From Inquilinus sp039594555 (GTDB lineage: Bacteria > Pseudomonadota > Alphaproteobacteria > DSM-16000 > Inquilinaceae), in contig NZ_JBCNNF010000026.1 of NCBI RefSeq assembly GCF_039594555.1, positions 1-30,345 on the forward strand: 30,345 bases of DNA. The letters run 5' to 3'. Shown here piece by piece: positions 1 through 7,351 of this stretch. The notes under the pieces were generated by a model. It was given only the letters and a program-made list of their open reading frames with translations. It made no database searches and was not told the origin of the DNA. The stretch's first letter is position 1. Every line of letters starts with the position of its first letter. A program made the position numbers and the translations under genes.

Positions 1-516
1 AAGCTGCTGCCCGACGGCCGCCGCCAGATCGGCACCTTCCTGCATGCCGGTGACTTCTTCGGCTTCGAGGCGCTCGGCGATCACGGCTTCGGCGCCGAGG
101 CCCTGACCGACATGGTGGTCATCCGCTATTCCCGCCGCCACACCGAGGCCTTGGCCCAGGCGGACGGTACCGTCGGCCTTCGCTTCCGGGAAATCGCCTG
201 CCGCTCCCTGAGCACGGCCTATGAGCGGCTGCTGACCCTGGGCCGGAAGACCGCGACCGAACGGGTGGTCGGCTTCCTGCTCGAGCTGGTGCGCATGGCG
301 CCGGATGGAAAGACGGTCAGCCTGCCGATGTCGCGCTCCGACATCGGGGACTATCTCGGGCTGACGCTGGAGACCGTCAGCCGGACCTTCGCAGCCCTCA
401 AGCATGAGGGCCTGATCGAGATGGCGGGAGCCCACCGGGTCATGCTGCTCGACCGCCCCAGCCTCGAGCTGATGACCGAGGGCGACGAGCCGGCGGTCCG
501 GTTCGGCAACGCATAG
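1..516 (+). CDS. Crp/Fnr-family transcriptional regulator (5' end outside the window)
   Basis: The frame is open from base 1, so the start lies upstream; 171 residues are visible. The first visible part is the end of the cyclic-nucleotide-like beta barrel (LPDGRRQIGTFLHAGDFFG), followed by a long dimerisation helix and a winged helix-turn-helix. The recognition helix reads LTLETVSRTF. Its E..SR pattern is the one FNR and FixK use to read TTGAT half-sites. Three such palindromes lie downstream in this window (2794-2807, 2837-2850, 5989-6002), which makes this protein or a paralogue their likely reader. The N-terminus, where FNR would carry Fe-S cysteines, is not visible, so an oxygen-sensing FNR cannot be told from a FixK/Dnr type. 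The family call is secure; the subgroup is inferred from the helix. Confidence 0.93.
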   Translation, partial: KLLPDGRRQIGTFLHAGDFFGFEALGDHGFGAEALTDMVVIRYSRRHTEALAQADGTVGLRFREIACRSLSTAYERLLTLGRKTATERVVGFLLELVRMAPDGKTVSLPMSRSDIGDYLGLTLETVSRTFAALKHEGLIEMAGAHRVMLLDRPSLELMTEGDEPAVRFGNA

Positions 517-570
517 GCCCGGTGATCAAGGCGGTCCTCATACAGAACCATTCGCCCCAGGGAGGTCTCG

Positions 571-951
571 ATGGACAGCGTTCGTACGATCCTGCTTCTG
601 ACCGATTGCCTGGACACGATGCGCAGCCGCTACCAGCGGTTTCTCCGCACAGGCGAGGAGTTGCTTCCGCGGGAACAGGCGAAATTCTGCTCCGCGGCGA
701 GGCTGATCCACGACGCGGTCGCGGCCCGCGACGAAGCCCTGCTCGTCCAGGCCTGGACCTGCCTGAGAAACGCCGGGTCTGCCATCGGCAGCATCATGAT
801 CGAGCCGAAGACCCGCCACTACACTGCCTCCGTCCTTGGGCTCGACGTCCGCGACCTCGCCAATCTCTGCCGCGGGCTCCAGACGTCGGCTCGCCAGGCC
901 GGATCATCGAACCACGTCGACCAACCCATCGCATGCGGCAGCAAGCCGTAG
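571..951 (+). CDS. Small protein of unknown function
   Basis: This 126-residue protein is not recognised. The start at 571 is supported by a good ribosome binding site (GGGAGG) a few bases upstream. The sequence appears mostly helical, with no signal peptide, membrane segment or metal motif. A run near residues 26-60 (RTGEELLPREQAKFCSAARL, then an Ala-rich helix) looks like a soluble helical bundle. It lies 54 bases after the Crp/Fnr gene and 40 bases before the ABC membrane gene on the same strand, so cotranscription is plausible. A longer overlapping reading frame on this strand (from 522) lacks a comparable ribosome site and is judged a shadow. Coding status is likely; function is unknown. 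Confidence 0.6.
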   Translation: MDSVRTILLLTDCLDTMRSRYQRFLRTGEELLPREQAKFCSAARLIHDAVAARDEALLVQAWTCLRNAGSAIGSIMIEPKTRHYTASVLGLDVRDLANLCRGLQTSARQAGSSNHVDQPIACGSKP

Positions 952-991
952 CCCGGTACAGGCCCTGGCGGTCACCGGAACGGAGGTGGGC

Positions 992-2059
992 ATGCGCTTC
1001 ACAGCACCGGCGCCGACGACCGCGCGTTCAAGGGGAGAGCTTCCCGACACGCTTCTGGGCTTTGTCTTTCGGCAGAGCGGCTGGCATCAACTCGGCCTTG
1101 CGTCCTGTTCGGTCGGCACATTCCTGCTCACCATCGCCCCGATCGACCTGCAGCGGCGCATCATCAACGACGCACTCTACGGCGGCGACATCCGCCCGAT
1201 CCTGCAGCTGGCCGCGGCCTATGGCGGCCTGGCGCTGCTGGCAGGAGCGGTCAAGCTGGCCGGCAACATCTATCGGGGATGGGTCGGCGAACGCGCCGTC
1301 CGCGCTCTGCGAGAGCAGATCCGGGTCGGTCTGCACGACCTCCCCAAGGGCCTTCACGACGGCACGACCGACGGCATCGGCCTCTCGATGATGATCGCCG
1401 AGAGCGACGACATCGGCGGCTTCGTCGGAGAGTGCCTGTCGGAGCCGCTGCTGCAAGGCGGCATCCTGACCAGCGCCTTCGCCTATATGTTCTACATTCA
1501 ACCTTCGATCGCGCTCGCGAGCCTGGTCGTCTTCCTGCCGCAGCTCGTGCTCGTCCCGGCCCTGCAGAGGCGGATCAACCAGCGTGTCTCCGAACGCATC
1601 GCGGTGCTCCGCCGCATCAGCATCTCCGTCGCGCTCTCTCCCGCTGACGCCGGAAGCACGAAGCAGAGCCGTCGCTTCGACGCCATATTCTCGCTGAACA
1701 TGGGCATCTTTGTTCTCAAGTTTTCCATGAATTTTCTGATGAATATTTTCTATCATTGGGGCGTGACATGCGCGCTCGCTCTCGGCGGCTGGTACGTCAT
1801 CCGTGGAGAAGCGCAGGTCGGCACCATCGTCGCGATCCTGTCGGGACTCTCCAAGATCAATGATCCCTGGGGCGATCTCGTCACCTGGTACCGGGATCTG
1901 GCCGTGACCCGGATGAAATACCGGCTGATCGCCGAGGCCGTGCGGGAGAGCGGGCGCCGCACGCTGGGTTCCACCGCCGAGGGACCCGCGCAGCCCGCAA
2001 ACGCCCGCTCCCGCAGCGTCGCCGCGGATCCGGTGGCGGGACCGTCCCGGCCGGCGTGA
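992..2059 (+). CDS. ABC-transporter transmembrane-domain protein lacking an ATPase domain
   Basis: The protein has 355 residues if started at the ATG at 992, which follows GGAGGT; an in-frame start at 836 would overlap the preceding gene. It resembles the membrane half of type I (ABCB-like) exporters: hydrophobic segments near residues 30-52 and 65-90, another pair near 155-190, and a last pair near 240-300. It ends with the usual pre-ATPase stretch (GTIVAILSGLSKINDPWGDL followed by a coupling region). It then runs into a short Ala/Pro/Arg-rich tail and stops. There is no Walker A, signature or Walker B in it or in the following bases. It therefore needs an ATPase partner or works without one. 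The degenerate ABC half-transporter at 3671 belongs to a different membrane-domain family, so pairing with it is not assumed. A hairpin follows the stop directly. Confidence 0.75.
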   Translation: MRFTAPAPTTARSRGELPDTLLGFVFRQSGWHQLGLASCSVGTFLLTIAPIDLQRRIINDALYGGDIRPILQLAAAYGGLALLAGAVKLAGNIYRGWVGERAVRALREQIRVGLHDLPKGLHDGTTDGIGLSMMIAESDDIGGFVGECLSEPLLQGGILTSAFAYMFYIQPSIALASLVVFLPQLVLVPALQRRINQRVSERIAVLRRISISVALSPADAGSTKQSRRFDAIFSLNMGIFVLKFSMNFLMNIFYHWGVTCALALGGWYVIRGEAQVGTIVAILSGLSKINDPWGDLVTWYRDLAVTRMKYRLIAEAVRESGRRTLGSTAEGPAQPANARSRSVAADPVAGPSRPA

Positions 2060-2060
2060 C

Positions 2061-2109
2061 GGCGGGCCGAAGGCCGCCGGCGAAGCGGCGTCATCGCCTT
2101 CGGCCCGCC
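2061..2109. terminator. Hairpin between convergent genes
   Basis: A perfect 14-base inverted repeat (GGCGGGCCGAAGGC, arms 2061-2074 and 2096-2109) encloses a second small stem (2075-2079 with 2086-2090). It sits exactly between the stops of the ABC membrane gene (+) and the Hsp20 gene (-), so it probably serves both as a bidirectional terminator. There is no long T-run. Confidence 0.7.
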
Positions 2110-2116
2110 GGGCGCT

Positions 2117-2647
2117 TCAGGCCGCCTTCACCTCGATCTTCTTCTCGGATTTCAGGGACTCGGCCGACTTCGGCATGGACACCGTCAGCACGCCGTTCTG
2201 GAAGTTCGCCGCGATCTTGTCGCGGTCGACGTCGGTCGGCACCGGGAAGGAGCGCTGGAAGGAGCCGTACCGCCGCTCGGAGAGATGGTAGTCGTGCTTC
2301 TCCTCCTCCTTCTCCTCGCTCTTCTCGCCCTTGATGGTGAGCGTCCCGTTGGACAGCTTGATGTCGATGTCCTGATCGGTCAGGCCCGGAAGCTCCGCGG
2401 TCAGCACGTATTCCTTGTCCTTCTCGGCGATGTCGACCGCCGGCGCGACGCTCTGCATCAGCCGCGGCCATCCGGGCTCGAAGCCGAACAGCGACCGGCC
2501 GAACGGGAAGCCGCCCAGCCCGCGGCCGAAGCTGTCGAACACCTGATCGATCTCCTGCCGCAGACTCCGGAACAGGTCTCCGCCGGGGGCCGCCGCCGGG
2601 GCCGATGCGCGGTCGGATTGGACCGGAACCTTGGTCACCTGTGTCAT
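2117..2647 (-). CDS. Hsp20-family small heat shock protein
   Basis: This 176-residue ATP-independent holdase chaperone would bind unfolding proteins in the cytoplasm as a large oligomer. The N-terminal 60 residues are Phe/Gly-rich. The alpha-crystallin domain follows (about 65-165), with the family pattern AELPGLTDQDIDIKLSNGTL and, near its end, ANFQNGVLTVSMPK. The C-terminal tail carries an I-x-V motif (IEV) used for oligomer contacts. Length is normal for a bacterial Hsp20. Its promoter region is shared with the divergent hydrolase/ABC operon and contains two FNR/FixK-type palindromes; the one at 2794-2807 is nearer this gene. No CIRCE or ROSE-like element was recognised. Control by oxygen status rather than heat is therefore an inference from the boxes. 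Confidence 0.96.
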   Translation of the reverse strand: MTQVTKVPVQSDRASAPAAAPGGDLFRSLRQEIDQVFDSFGRGLGGFPFGRSLFGFEPGWPRLMQSVAPAVDIAEKDKEYVLTAELPGLTDQDIDIKLSNGTLTIKGEKSEEKEEEKHDYHLSERRYGSFQRSFPVPTDVDRDKIAANFQNGVLTVSMPKSAESLKSEKKIEVKAA

Positions 2648-2793
2648 CCTCTATCCTCCATGGTGGCGAGCGGGCCGATCCCTGCCGGGATGCGGCGCTC
2701 CGCTGCTCTGGGCTGCACCACCCGCTCCAGCCCTGCACCGGCAGGGAGGGCTTGGTGCTTGCGGATCGTGGGCCGACGGCACGGTCGCCTGCA

Positions 2794-2807
2794 TTGACCT
2801 GGGTCAA
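2794..2807. promoter_or_regulatory. FNR/FixK-type operator, TTGAC variant
   Basis: The sequence TTGACCTGGGTCAA is TTGAC-N4-GTCAA, a perfectly symmetric variant of the FNR/FixK box. It lies about 147 bases before the Hsp20 start and 100 bases before the hydrolase start. It is the nearer of two boxes to Hsp20. No convincing -10 was found at the expected distance on the Hsp20 side. Confidence 0.6.
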
Positions 2808-2836
2808 ACCGGCGGGTCGCCGAAATGCCGGGACCG

Positions 2837-2850
2837 TTGATCCTGATCAA
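2837..2850. promoter_or_regulatory. FNR/FixK-type operator, full consensus
   Basis: The sequence TTGATCCTGATCAA matches TTGAT-N4-ATCAA in every arm position. With the box centred at 2843.5, a class II FNR promoter would start near 2885, and TAGGGT (2873-2878) sits where the -10 should be. The hydrolase ATG follows at 2907. This geometry supports activation of the 2907-5407 operon. Confidence 0.8.
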
Positions 2851-2906
2851 ATCGGTGCGCTGTCGCACCCGGTAGGGTCGCCCGAAAGACCGCTCGGGGA
2901 TGTCCC

Positions 2907-3674
2907 ATGATCCTGCGCCATGTCCGCATCCCGCCGGCCGGGCTGCCCGGCACGCTGTGGCTGCCCCGTCCCTGTCAGGGCCTGGTCGTCTTCGTCCACG
3001 GCAGCGGGTCCGGGCGCTTCGACGCCCGCAGCACGGCATTGGCCGAGGCCCTGAGCCAGCGACGCCTCGCCGTTCTGCTGCTGGACCTGCTGACGCTGCA
3101 GGAAGAACGCTGCCGCTGGAATCTCTTCGACACCGAGTTGATCGCCAACCGGCTCTCCGGCGTGATCCGATGGATCGGCGGCCAGCCGGATCTGGCCGCG
3201 CTTGCGCTGGGCGTCTTCGCGGTCGGCACGGCAGCCGCGGCTACGCTGACCGTCGCCGCCCACGGCCCGATCCAGGCGATCGCGACCTATGCGGGCCGTC
3301 CGTTCCTCGCCCGTGAGCGGATGGACGAGATCCGCGTCCCCACGATGCTGCTGGTTCCCGAGAGCCAGGGCCATCTGGCGACCCAGAACCAGTTCGCCTA
3401 TCGCAGGCTGGCCGGCCCCAAGGCGATCAAGACCATCCCCTGGGCCGGACAGCTGGGGAATGAGGCCGATCGCACCGCCAGCATCGCAGAACTGGCAGGT
3501 TCCTGGTTCGCCTCTCATTTCCGCCGCAAACCGCGAGCACCTGCGGCCGTGACGGACGGGCCCGGTCAGTCCGCTTCCCGGAAGCCGCATCCGCAGCGGG
3601 ATGGTCAAGCCTTCCGGCGTCCGCGCGACCGGGAGCTCCTTCCGGAGACGCAACGGCAGGAGGTCGATCCATGA
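2907..3674 (+). CDS. Dienelactone-hydrolase-like alpha/beta protein, probably catalytically dead
   Basis: The 255-residue protein aligns by eye with alpha/beta hydrolases of the dienelactone-hydrolase family that are often fused to or encoded beside phosphoribosyltransferases. Family landmarks are VVFVHGSGSGRFDARS (27-42) and LAVLLLDLLTLQEE (54-67). All three catalytic positions appear lost. The nucleophile elbow, usually FGASTGAAAA, reads FAVGTAAAAT, with Gly107 where Ser is expected. The acid region, usually GGxD, reads VPES (150-153). The histidine of GATHLF is Gln182 (AGQLG). The fold core is kept, so this looks like a pseudoenzyme rather than a decayed gene. The stop overlaps the next ATG as ATGA, so translation of the ABC gene is coupled. 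An FNR box with a matching -10 lies upstream. Confidence 0.8.
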   Translation: MILRHVRIPPAGLPGTLWLPRPCQGLVVFVHGSGSGRFDARSTALAEALSQRRLAVLLLDLLTLQEERCRWNLFDTELIANRLSGVIRWIGGQPDLAALALGVFAVGTAAAATLTVAAHGPIQAIATYAGRPFLARERMDEIRVPTMLLVPESQGHLATQNQFAYRRLAGPKAIKTIPWAGQLGNEADRTASIAELAGSWFASHFRRKPRAPAAVTDGPGQSASRKPHPQRDGQAFRRPRDRELLPETQRQEVDP

Positions 3675-5407
3675 GCCGGATCGGGGCCGTCCTCGAAACC
3701 CTGAGCACGACCAGGGACAAGAAGGCATTCGCCCTGCTGGGCGCAGGCATCGTGGTCGTCATTGTTGCCACGACTGTCCTCCAGATCCGCCTGAACGCCT
3801 GGAACCAGCCGTTCTACGACGCCCTGGCCCAGAGGGATCCGGCGAGCTTCGTGCGGCAGCTCCTGGTGTTCGCCATGATCGCCGGTCCCCTTCTGGTTCT
3901 GAACGTTGGCCAGACCTGGCTGCACGAGACGATCAAGATGCGGCTGCGGGGCCGGCTCACGGGCGATCTGATCGGCGAATGGCTGGAGCCCGGTCGGGCC
4001 TACCGGCTGATCTGGGCCGGAGGCGCGGGCGCCAACCCCGACCAGCGCATCCACGAGGATGCGCGGCACCTGACCGAGCTCTCGGCCGATCTGGGAGTCG
4101 GCCTGCTGCAGTCCGGGCTGCTGCTCGCCAGCTTCGTCGGCGTGCTGTGGGTGCTGTCGGAGGACTTCGTGGTCGTGCTCCGGGACCGCAGCCTCTCAAT
4201 CCCGGGCTACATGGTGTGGTGCGCCCTCGCCTATGCGGCGACCGCGTCCTGGCTCAGCTGGCGGGTCGGGCGCCCTCTGGTCGCGCTCAATGCCGATCGT
4301 TACGGCCGGGAGGCCGAGCTCAGATTCGCCCTGGTCCGTGCCGACGAGAATGCGGACGGCATCGCGCTCGGCGGCGGCGAGGCGGGCGAGCGGCAGCGTC
4401 TCGATCAGGAGCTCGGCGAGGTCCTGGCGGCGATGCGCCGGATCGTCGGCGCGACCGCCAAGCTGGCCTGGATCACCTCCGGCTATGGCTGGTTCGGGCT
4501 GGTGGCCCCGGTCCTCGTGGCAGCGCCGGGCTATTTCGCCGGCAGCCTGACCTTCGGCAACCTGATGATGGCGGTCGGCGCCTTTCTTCAGGTGCAGCAG
4601 GCCCTCCGCTGGTTCGTCGACAATTACAGCCGCATCGCCGACTGGCGCGCAACGCTCGGTCGCGTCACCGCATTCCGGCGGGCCCTCCGCTCCGTCGACG
4701 GCTTCGGCGGCCGAACCGACCGCATCGAGATCTCCGACCACCCGGCGGGCGGCCTCGCCTTCGAGCATCTCGCCGTCACCACGGCGGCCGGCCGGGCAGC
4801 CCTGGCCGAGGCGCAGGTCGAGATCGCGCCCGGCAGCCGCATCCTCATCCTCGGCCGGCCGGGCTCCGGCAAGAGCACGCTGTTCCGGGCGTTCGCCGGG
4901 CTGTGGCCCTGGGGTTCGGGCCGCCTGCTCCTGCCGCCGCGGGACCGCACGATGTTCCTGCCTCAGCAGCCCTATCTGCCACTCGGCCCGCTGCGCGCCG
5001 CCCTGACCTATCCGGCAGATCCCGCCGGCTTCGCCGACGACACGCTGCTGGCCGCGCTCGAGCGGACGGACCTCGGCTATCTCGCCTCCGACCTCGATCG
5101 CACCCGGCGCTGGGACAAGGACCTGTCGATCGAGGAGCAGCAGCGCATCGTTTTCGCGCGCCTGCTGCTCCACAAGCCGAGATGGGTGTTCATCGACGAG
5201 GCCATCGACCAGCTCGACGAGGATCATCGCCGCATCGTGCGGTCGATCTTCCGAAAGGAGCTGGCGGATGCCGCCGTGATCAGCATCGCGCGGCGCACCG
5301 CCCGCCCGGGCTTCTACGAGCGCGTCCTGCATCTGACGCGATATCCGGCGGCCAGGTCGCATCCGACCATGGCCAAGCCACCGAAGACCGAAAACCAAGC
5401 CGCCTGA
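3671..5407 (+). CDS. SbmA/YddA-like ABC half-transporter with a degenerate ATPase domain
   Basis: This 578-residue fused permease-ATPase has a membrane domain of the SbmA/BacA/YddA (ABC_membrane_2) type. Hydrophobic segments lie near 20-38, 62-80, 143-162, 180-196 and 272-290, with the family motif LNAWNQPFYDAL (41-52). The ATPase part keeps Walker A (GRPGSGKST, 395-403) and Walker B with its glutamate (VFIDE, 506-510). The signature reads LSIEEQQR (485-492) in place of LSxGEQQR, so its invariant Gly is Glu488. The H-loop, normally SVGHR, reads SIARR (538-542), so the switch His is Arg541. ATP binding is plausible; normal hydrolysis is doubtful. AGGAGG precedes the ATG, which overlaps the upstream stop. 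Relatives carry peptides, antibiotics or acyl compounds across the inner membrane; the substrate here is unknown. Confidence 0.88.
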   Translation: MSRIGAVLETLSTTRDKKAFALLGAGIVVVIVATTVLQIRLNAWNQPFYDALAQRDPASFVRQLLVFAMIAGPLLVLNVGQTWLHETIKMRLRGRLTGDLIGEWLEPGRAYRLIWAGGAGANPDQRIHEDARHLTELSADLGVGLLQSGLLLASFVGVLWVLSEDFVVVLRDRSLSIPGYMVWCALAYAATASWLSWRVGRPLVALNADRYGREAELRFALVRADENADGIALGGGEAGERQRLDQELGEVLAAMRRIVGATAKLAWITSGYGWFGLVAPVLVAAPGYFAGSLTFGNLMMAVGAFLQVQQALRWFVDNYSRIADWRATLGRVTAFRRALRSVDGFGGRTDRIEISDHPAGGLAFEHLAVTTAAGRAALAEAQVEIAPGSRILILGRPGSGKSTLFRAFAGLWPWGSGRLLLPPRDRTMFLPQQPYLPLGPLRAALTYPADPAGFADDTLLAALERTDLGYLASDLDRTRRWDKDLSIEEQQRIVFARLLLHKPRWVFIDEAIDQLDEDHRRIVRSIFRKELADAAVISIARRTARPGFYERVLHLTRYPAARSHPTMAKPPKTENQAA

Positions 5408-5424
5408 TCCGGGCAACCGGCAGA

Positions 5425-5445
5425 TCGCGCCGCCAGCGGGCGCGA
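5425..5445. terminator. Hairpin between convergent genes
   Basis: The inverted repeat TCGCGCC/GGCGCGA (arms 5425-5431 and 5439-5445, 7-base loop) lies in the 69-base gap between the ABC gene and the convergent universal stress gene. It is a candidate bidirectional terminator with no T-run. Confidence 0.45.
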
Positions 5446-5476
5446 CCTCACCAGCCGGACAGCGGCCTGCCTTGCT

Positions 5477-5905
5477 TCATCGGAGAACGAGCACCGGGAT
5501 CCGCGAATGCGTCAGAACCTTTTGCGTCTCGCTGCCGAGGACCACGGCGGACAGCCCGCGCCGGCCGTGCGATGCCATCGCGATCAGGTCGCAGCCCAGG
5601 CTCCCCGCGGCGTCGATGATTGCGGCATAGGGCGCCTCATGCTCGACCACGAGCGGCCCGCAGCTGACGCCCAGCGTTCTGGCCAAGGCCGTTCCGGACG
5701 CCAGCCGTTCCCGGCCGCGTCGTTCGGCATAGGCAGCGTATTCGTCGGCGCCGATTTCTGGCCAGCTGCCGCTGAACTGAAACGGCTCCGTGACGGTCAG
5801 GAGCGTCGCCCGGGCGTGCATTTCGGCGGCCAGGCGTAGCGCCGTGTCGACAGCCTTTTCGGAGAGAATCGAACCGTCGGTCGGGATCAGGATGTGCTTG
5901 AACAC
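5477..5905 (-). CDS. Universal stress protein, single UspA domain
   Basis: The 142-residue protein begins MFKHILIPTDGS, the standard UspA opening, if translation starts at the GTG at 5905, which has AAGGAG nine bases upstream. A longer frame to 5956 adds an atypical tail and is not favoured. The C-terminal nucleotide-binding loop reads MASHGRRGLSAVVLGSET. It fits the G-x9-G-S part of the ATP-binding type, with Ala in place of the first Gly. Such proteins bind ATP and modulate survival under oxygen, nutrient or redox stress in the cytoplasm. It is divergent from a second, tandem-domain stress protein, and the two share one consensus FNR/FixK box, as in anaerobic regulons of other Proteobacteria. 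Confidence 0.93.
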   Translation of the reverse strand: MFKHILIPTDGSILSEKAVDTALRLAAEMHARATLLTVTEPFQFSGSWPEIGADEYAAYAERRGRERLASGTALARTLGVSCGPLVVEHEAPYAAIIDAAGSLGCDLIAMASHGRRGLSAVVLGSETQKVLTHSRIPVLVLR

Positions 5906-5988
5906 GGTCTCTCGCTCCTTTGCCAGCGTTTGCCGCCTCGTCGGCGGCGGTGTCATCGGGACGATGTCGAGACCGGAAAGGAGAGACC

Positions 5989-6002
5989 TTGATCCGGATC
6001 AA
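5989..6002. promoter_or_regulatory. FNR/FixK-type operator between two divergent universal stress genes
   Basis: TTGATCCGGATCAA is a perfect palindrome and a full consensus box. It lies 84 bases from the GTG of the left gene and 93 bases from the ATG of the right gene, so it could serve both. At class II spacing the right side has GATGGT (6025-6030) and the left side CATCGT (minus strand, 5961-5966) as weak -10 candidates. Confidence 0.8.
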
Positions 6003-6094
6003 AGCAGCCAGGGCACGGCCATCCGATGGTGCGGTAGGCGGAGGCGCTCCGGTGTCCGATCCGCATCCACTCACCGGTCTTGGGAGTAGAGATC

Positions 6095-6910
6095 ATGGGC
6101 TACCGCGACATCCTCGTTCACGTCAGCCGAGCCGAGACCCCGACTCTGGCCGCCGCTGTCGATTTCGCCCGCCGGCAGGATGCGAGGCTGATCGGCCTCG
6201 GCATCTGCCCGCCCGTCTGGACCGGCGTCGGTCTGGATGCGCTTCCGGCGTCCGCGATCGATGCGATCGAGCACGCCAATGCGGAGGACCTCGCGGAGGC
6301 GAAGCGGCGGTTCGAAGGGACGGCCGAACGGTACGGCTACTCGGGCCGCTGCGAGTGGCGGTCCAGCCGCGGAGACCTGGTCCGGGTGGCGGCGGTCCAT
6401 GGCCGCTACGCGGACGCGATCGTGGTCGACCAGGGCGACGCCCATTGGGAGCCGCCCTCCTTCTCCTTCGCTGCGGAGCTCGCCCTCACCGGCGGACGGC
6501 CGGTTCTGATCATTCCCCGTGCTCGCGAGATCACCATGCCCTGCGAGCACATCGTGCTGGCCTGGAATGCAAGCCGCGAGGCCGCCAGGGCGGTCGCTGA
6601 CGCGATGCCGCTGCTGCACCGTGCCCGGCAGGTCGACGTGCTGGCGGTGGCAACGCCGCGGGCCGACCAGGTCCCCGGCATGGACATCGCGCGCCACCTG
6701 GCCAGCCATGACGTCCACGCCAATGTCGTCGTCCGTGAGCTCCCCGATCCCGATGTTCCGACGGAGATCCTGAACTTCATCGCCGACCAGGGTGCCGATC
6801 TCCTCGTCATGGGGTGCTATGGACATGCCCGCCTGCAGGAGATGATCTTCGGCGGCGTGACGCGCTCGATCCTGCGCTCGATGACCGTGCCGGTGCTGAT
6901 GTCGCACTGA
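6095..6910 (+). CDS. Tandem-domain universal stress protein
   Basis: Started at the ATG at 6095, preceded by GGGAGTAGAG, the product has 271 residues in two Usp-like halves. The first (about 1-145) begins MGYRDILVHVSRAETP and has lost the glycine-rich nucleotide loop. The second (about 150-271) begins CEHIVLAWNASREAARAV. It ends with a recognisable loop, MGCYGHARLQEMIFGGVTRS, that fits G-x2-G-x9-G-[ST]-like spacing in part. One degenerate and one better-kept half is common in tandem stress proteins. The gene is divergent from the single-domain stress protein with one FNR/FixK box between them. It is likely induced under low oxygen; the molecular task is unknown. Confidence 0.92.
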   Translation: MGYRDILVHVSRAETPTLAAAVDFARRQDARLIGLGICPPVWTGVGLDALPASAIDAIEHANAEDLAEAKRRFEGTAERYGYSGRCEWRSSRGDLVRVAAVHGRYADAIVVDQGDAHWEPPSFSFAAELALTGGRPVLIIPRAREITMPCEHIVLAWNASREAARAVADAMPLLHRARQVDVLAVATPRADQVPGMDIARHLASHDVHANVVVRELPDPDVPTEILNFIADQGADLLVMGCYGHARLQEMIFGGVTRSILRSMTVPVLMSH

Positions 6911-7351
6911 GATCTCGACCCACCCGGACCGTTCCAGCAGTTCCGTAGGGAGTTCCTGCGAGGTGAACCCGAATGGGATGGGATGTCGGGCCAGCTTAGA
7001 TGATTGACAGGCCCCTCAGCACGATCGAGACGAGGGCGCGGGATGTGTGATCCCGGTCTATTACAAATGATTGCGGGCGATTTGGACCTGCGAGCATAAG
7101 TGATTGATTTCACTAGGTCCACCTTCAATGCCGCACACCAAAAATCCGAGCAATTCGTTGAGAGTGCTGGGATTTCAACATTGAACTTGGTTGCGCCTCC
7201 CAACCAACGATTCTTGCAAGTGATCCAAGGTGCGATCCCCCGTCTCGCTAGATAGCTTTCGATCGACAACCGACTACCCTTCTCATTCCGTCGAAAGCGG
7301 AAGGGCCAGGAGGAACCCGGCGGCGGGGCGGGCGCTTGCCGGACTTCAATG
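6911..7351. other. 441-base intergenic region, lower GC, no gene seen
   Basis: This gap separates the tandem stress protein from the convergent porin gene. It is visibly less GC-rich than its flanks between about 7060 and 7280. A minus-strand reading frame (6817-7269) crosses it but starts with TTG, runs into the stress gene and resembles no protein. A short piece around 7295 (AAAGCGGAAGGG) recalls the degenerate intergenic repeats seen elsewhere here. Decayed foreign DNA is possible. Confidence 0.4.

Noticed and set aside
3601..5619. Long plus-strand frame of 672 codons overlapping the ABC gene
   Set aside because: It is an Arg/Gly/Pro-rich shadow in another frame of a gene with clear ABC motifs; high GC keeps such frames open.
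6817..7269. Minus-strand open frame of 150 codons
   Set aside because: It starts with TTG, overlaps the end of the tandem stress gene and has no recognisable protein pattern or ribosome site.
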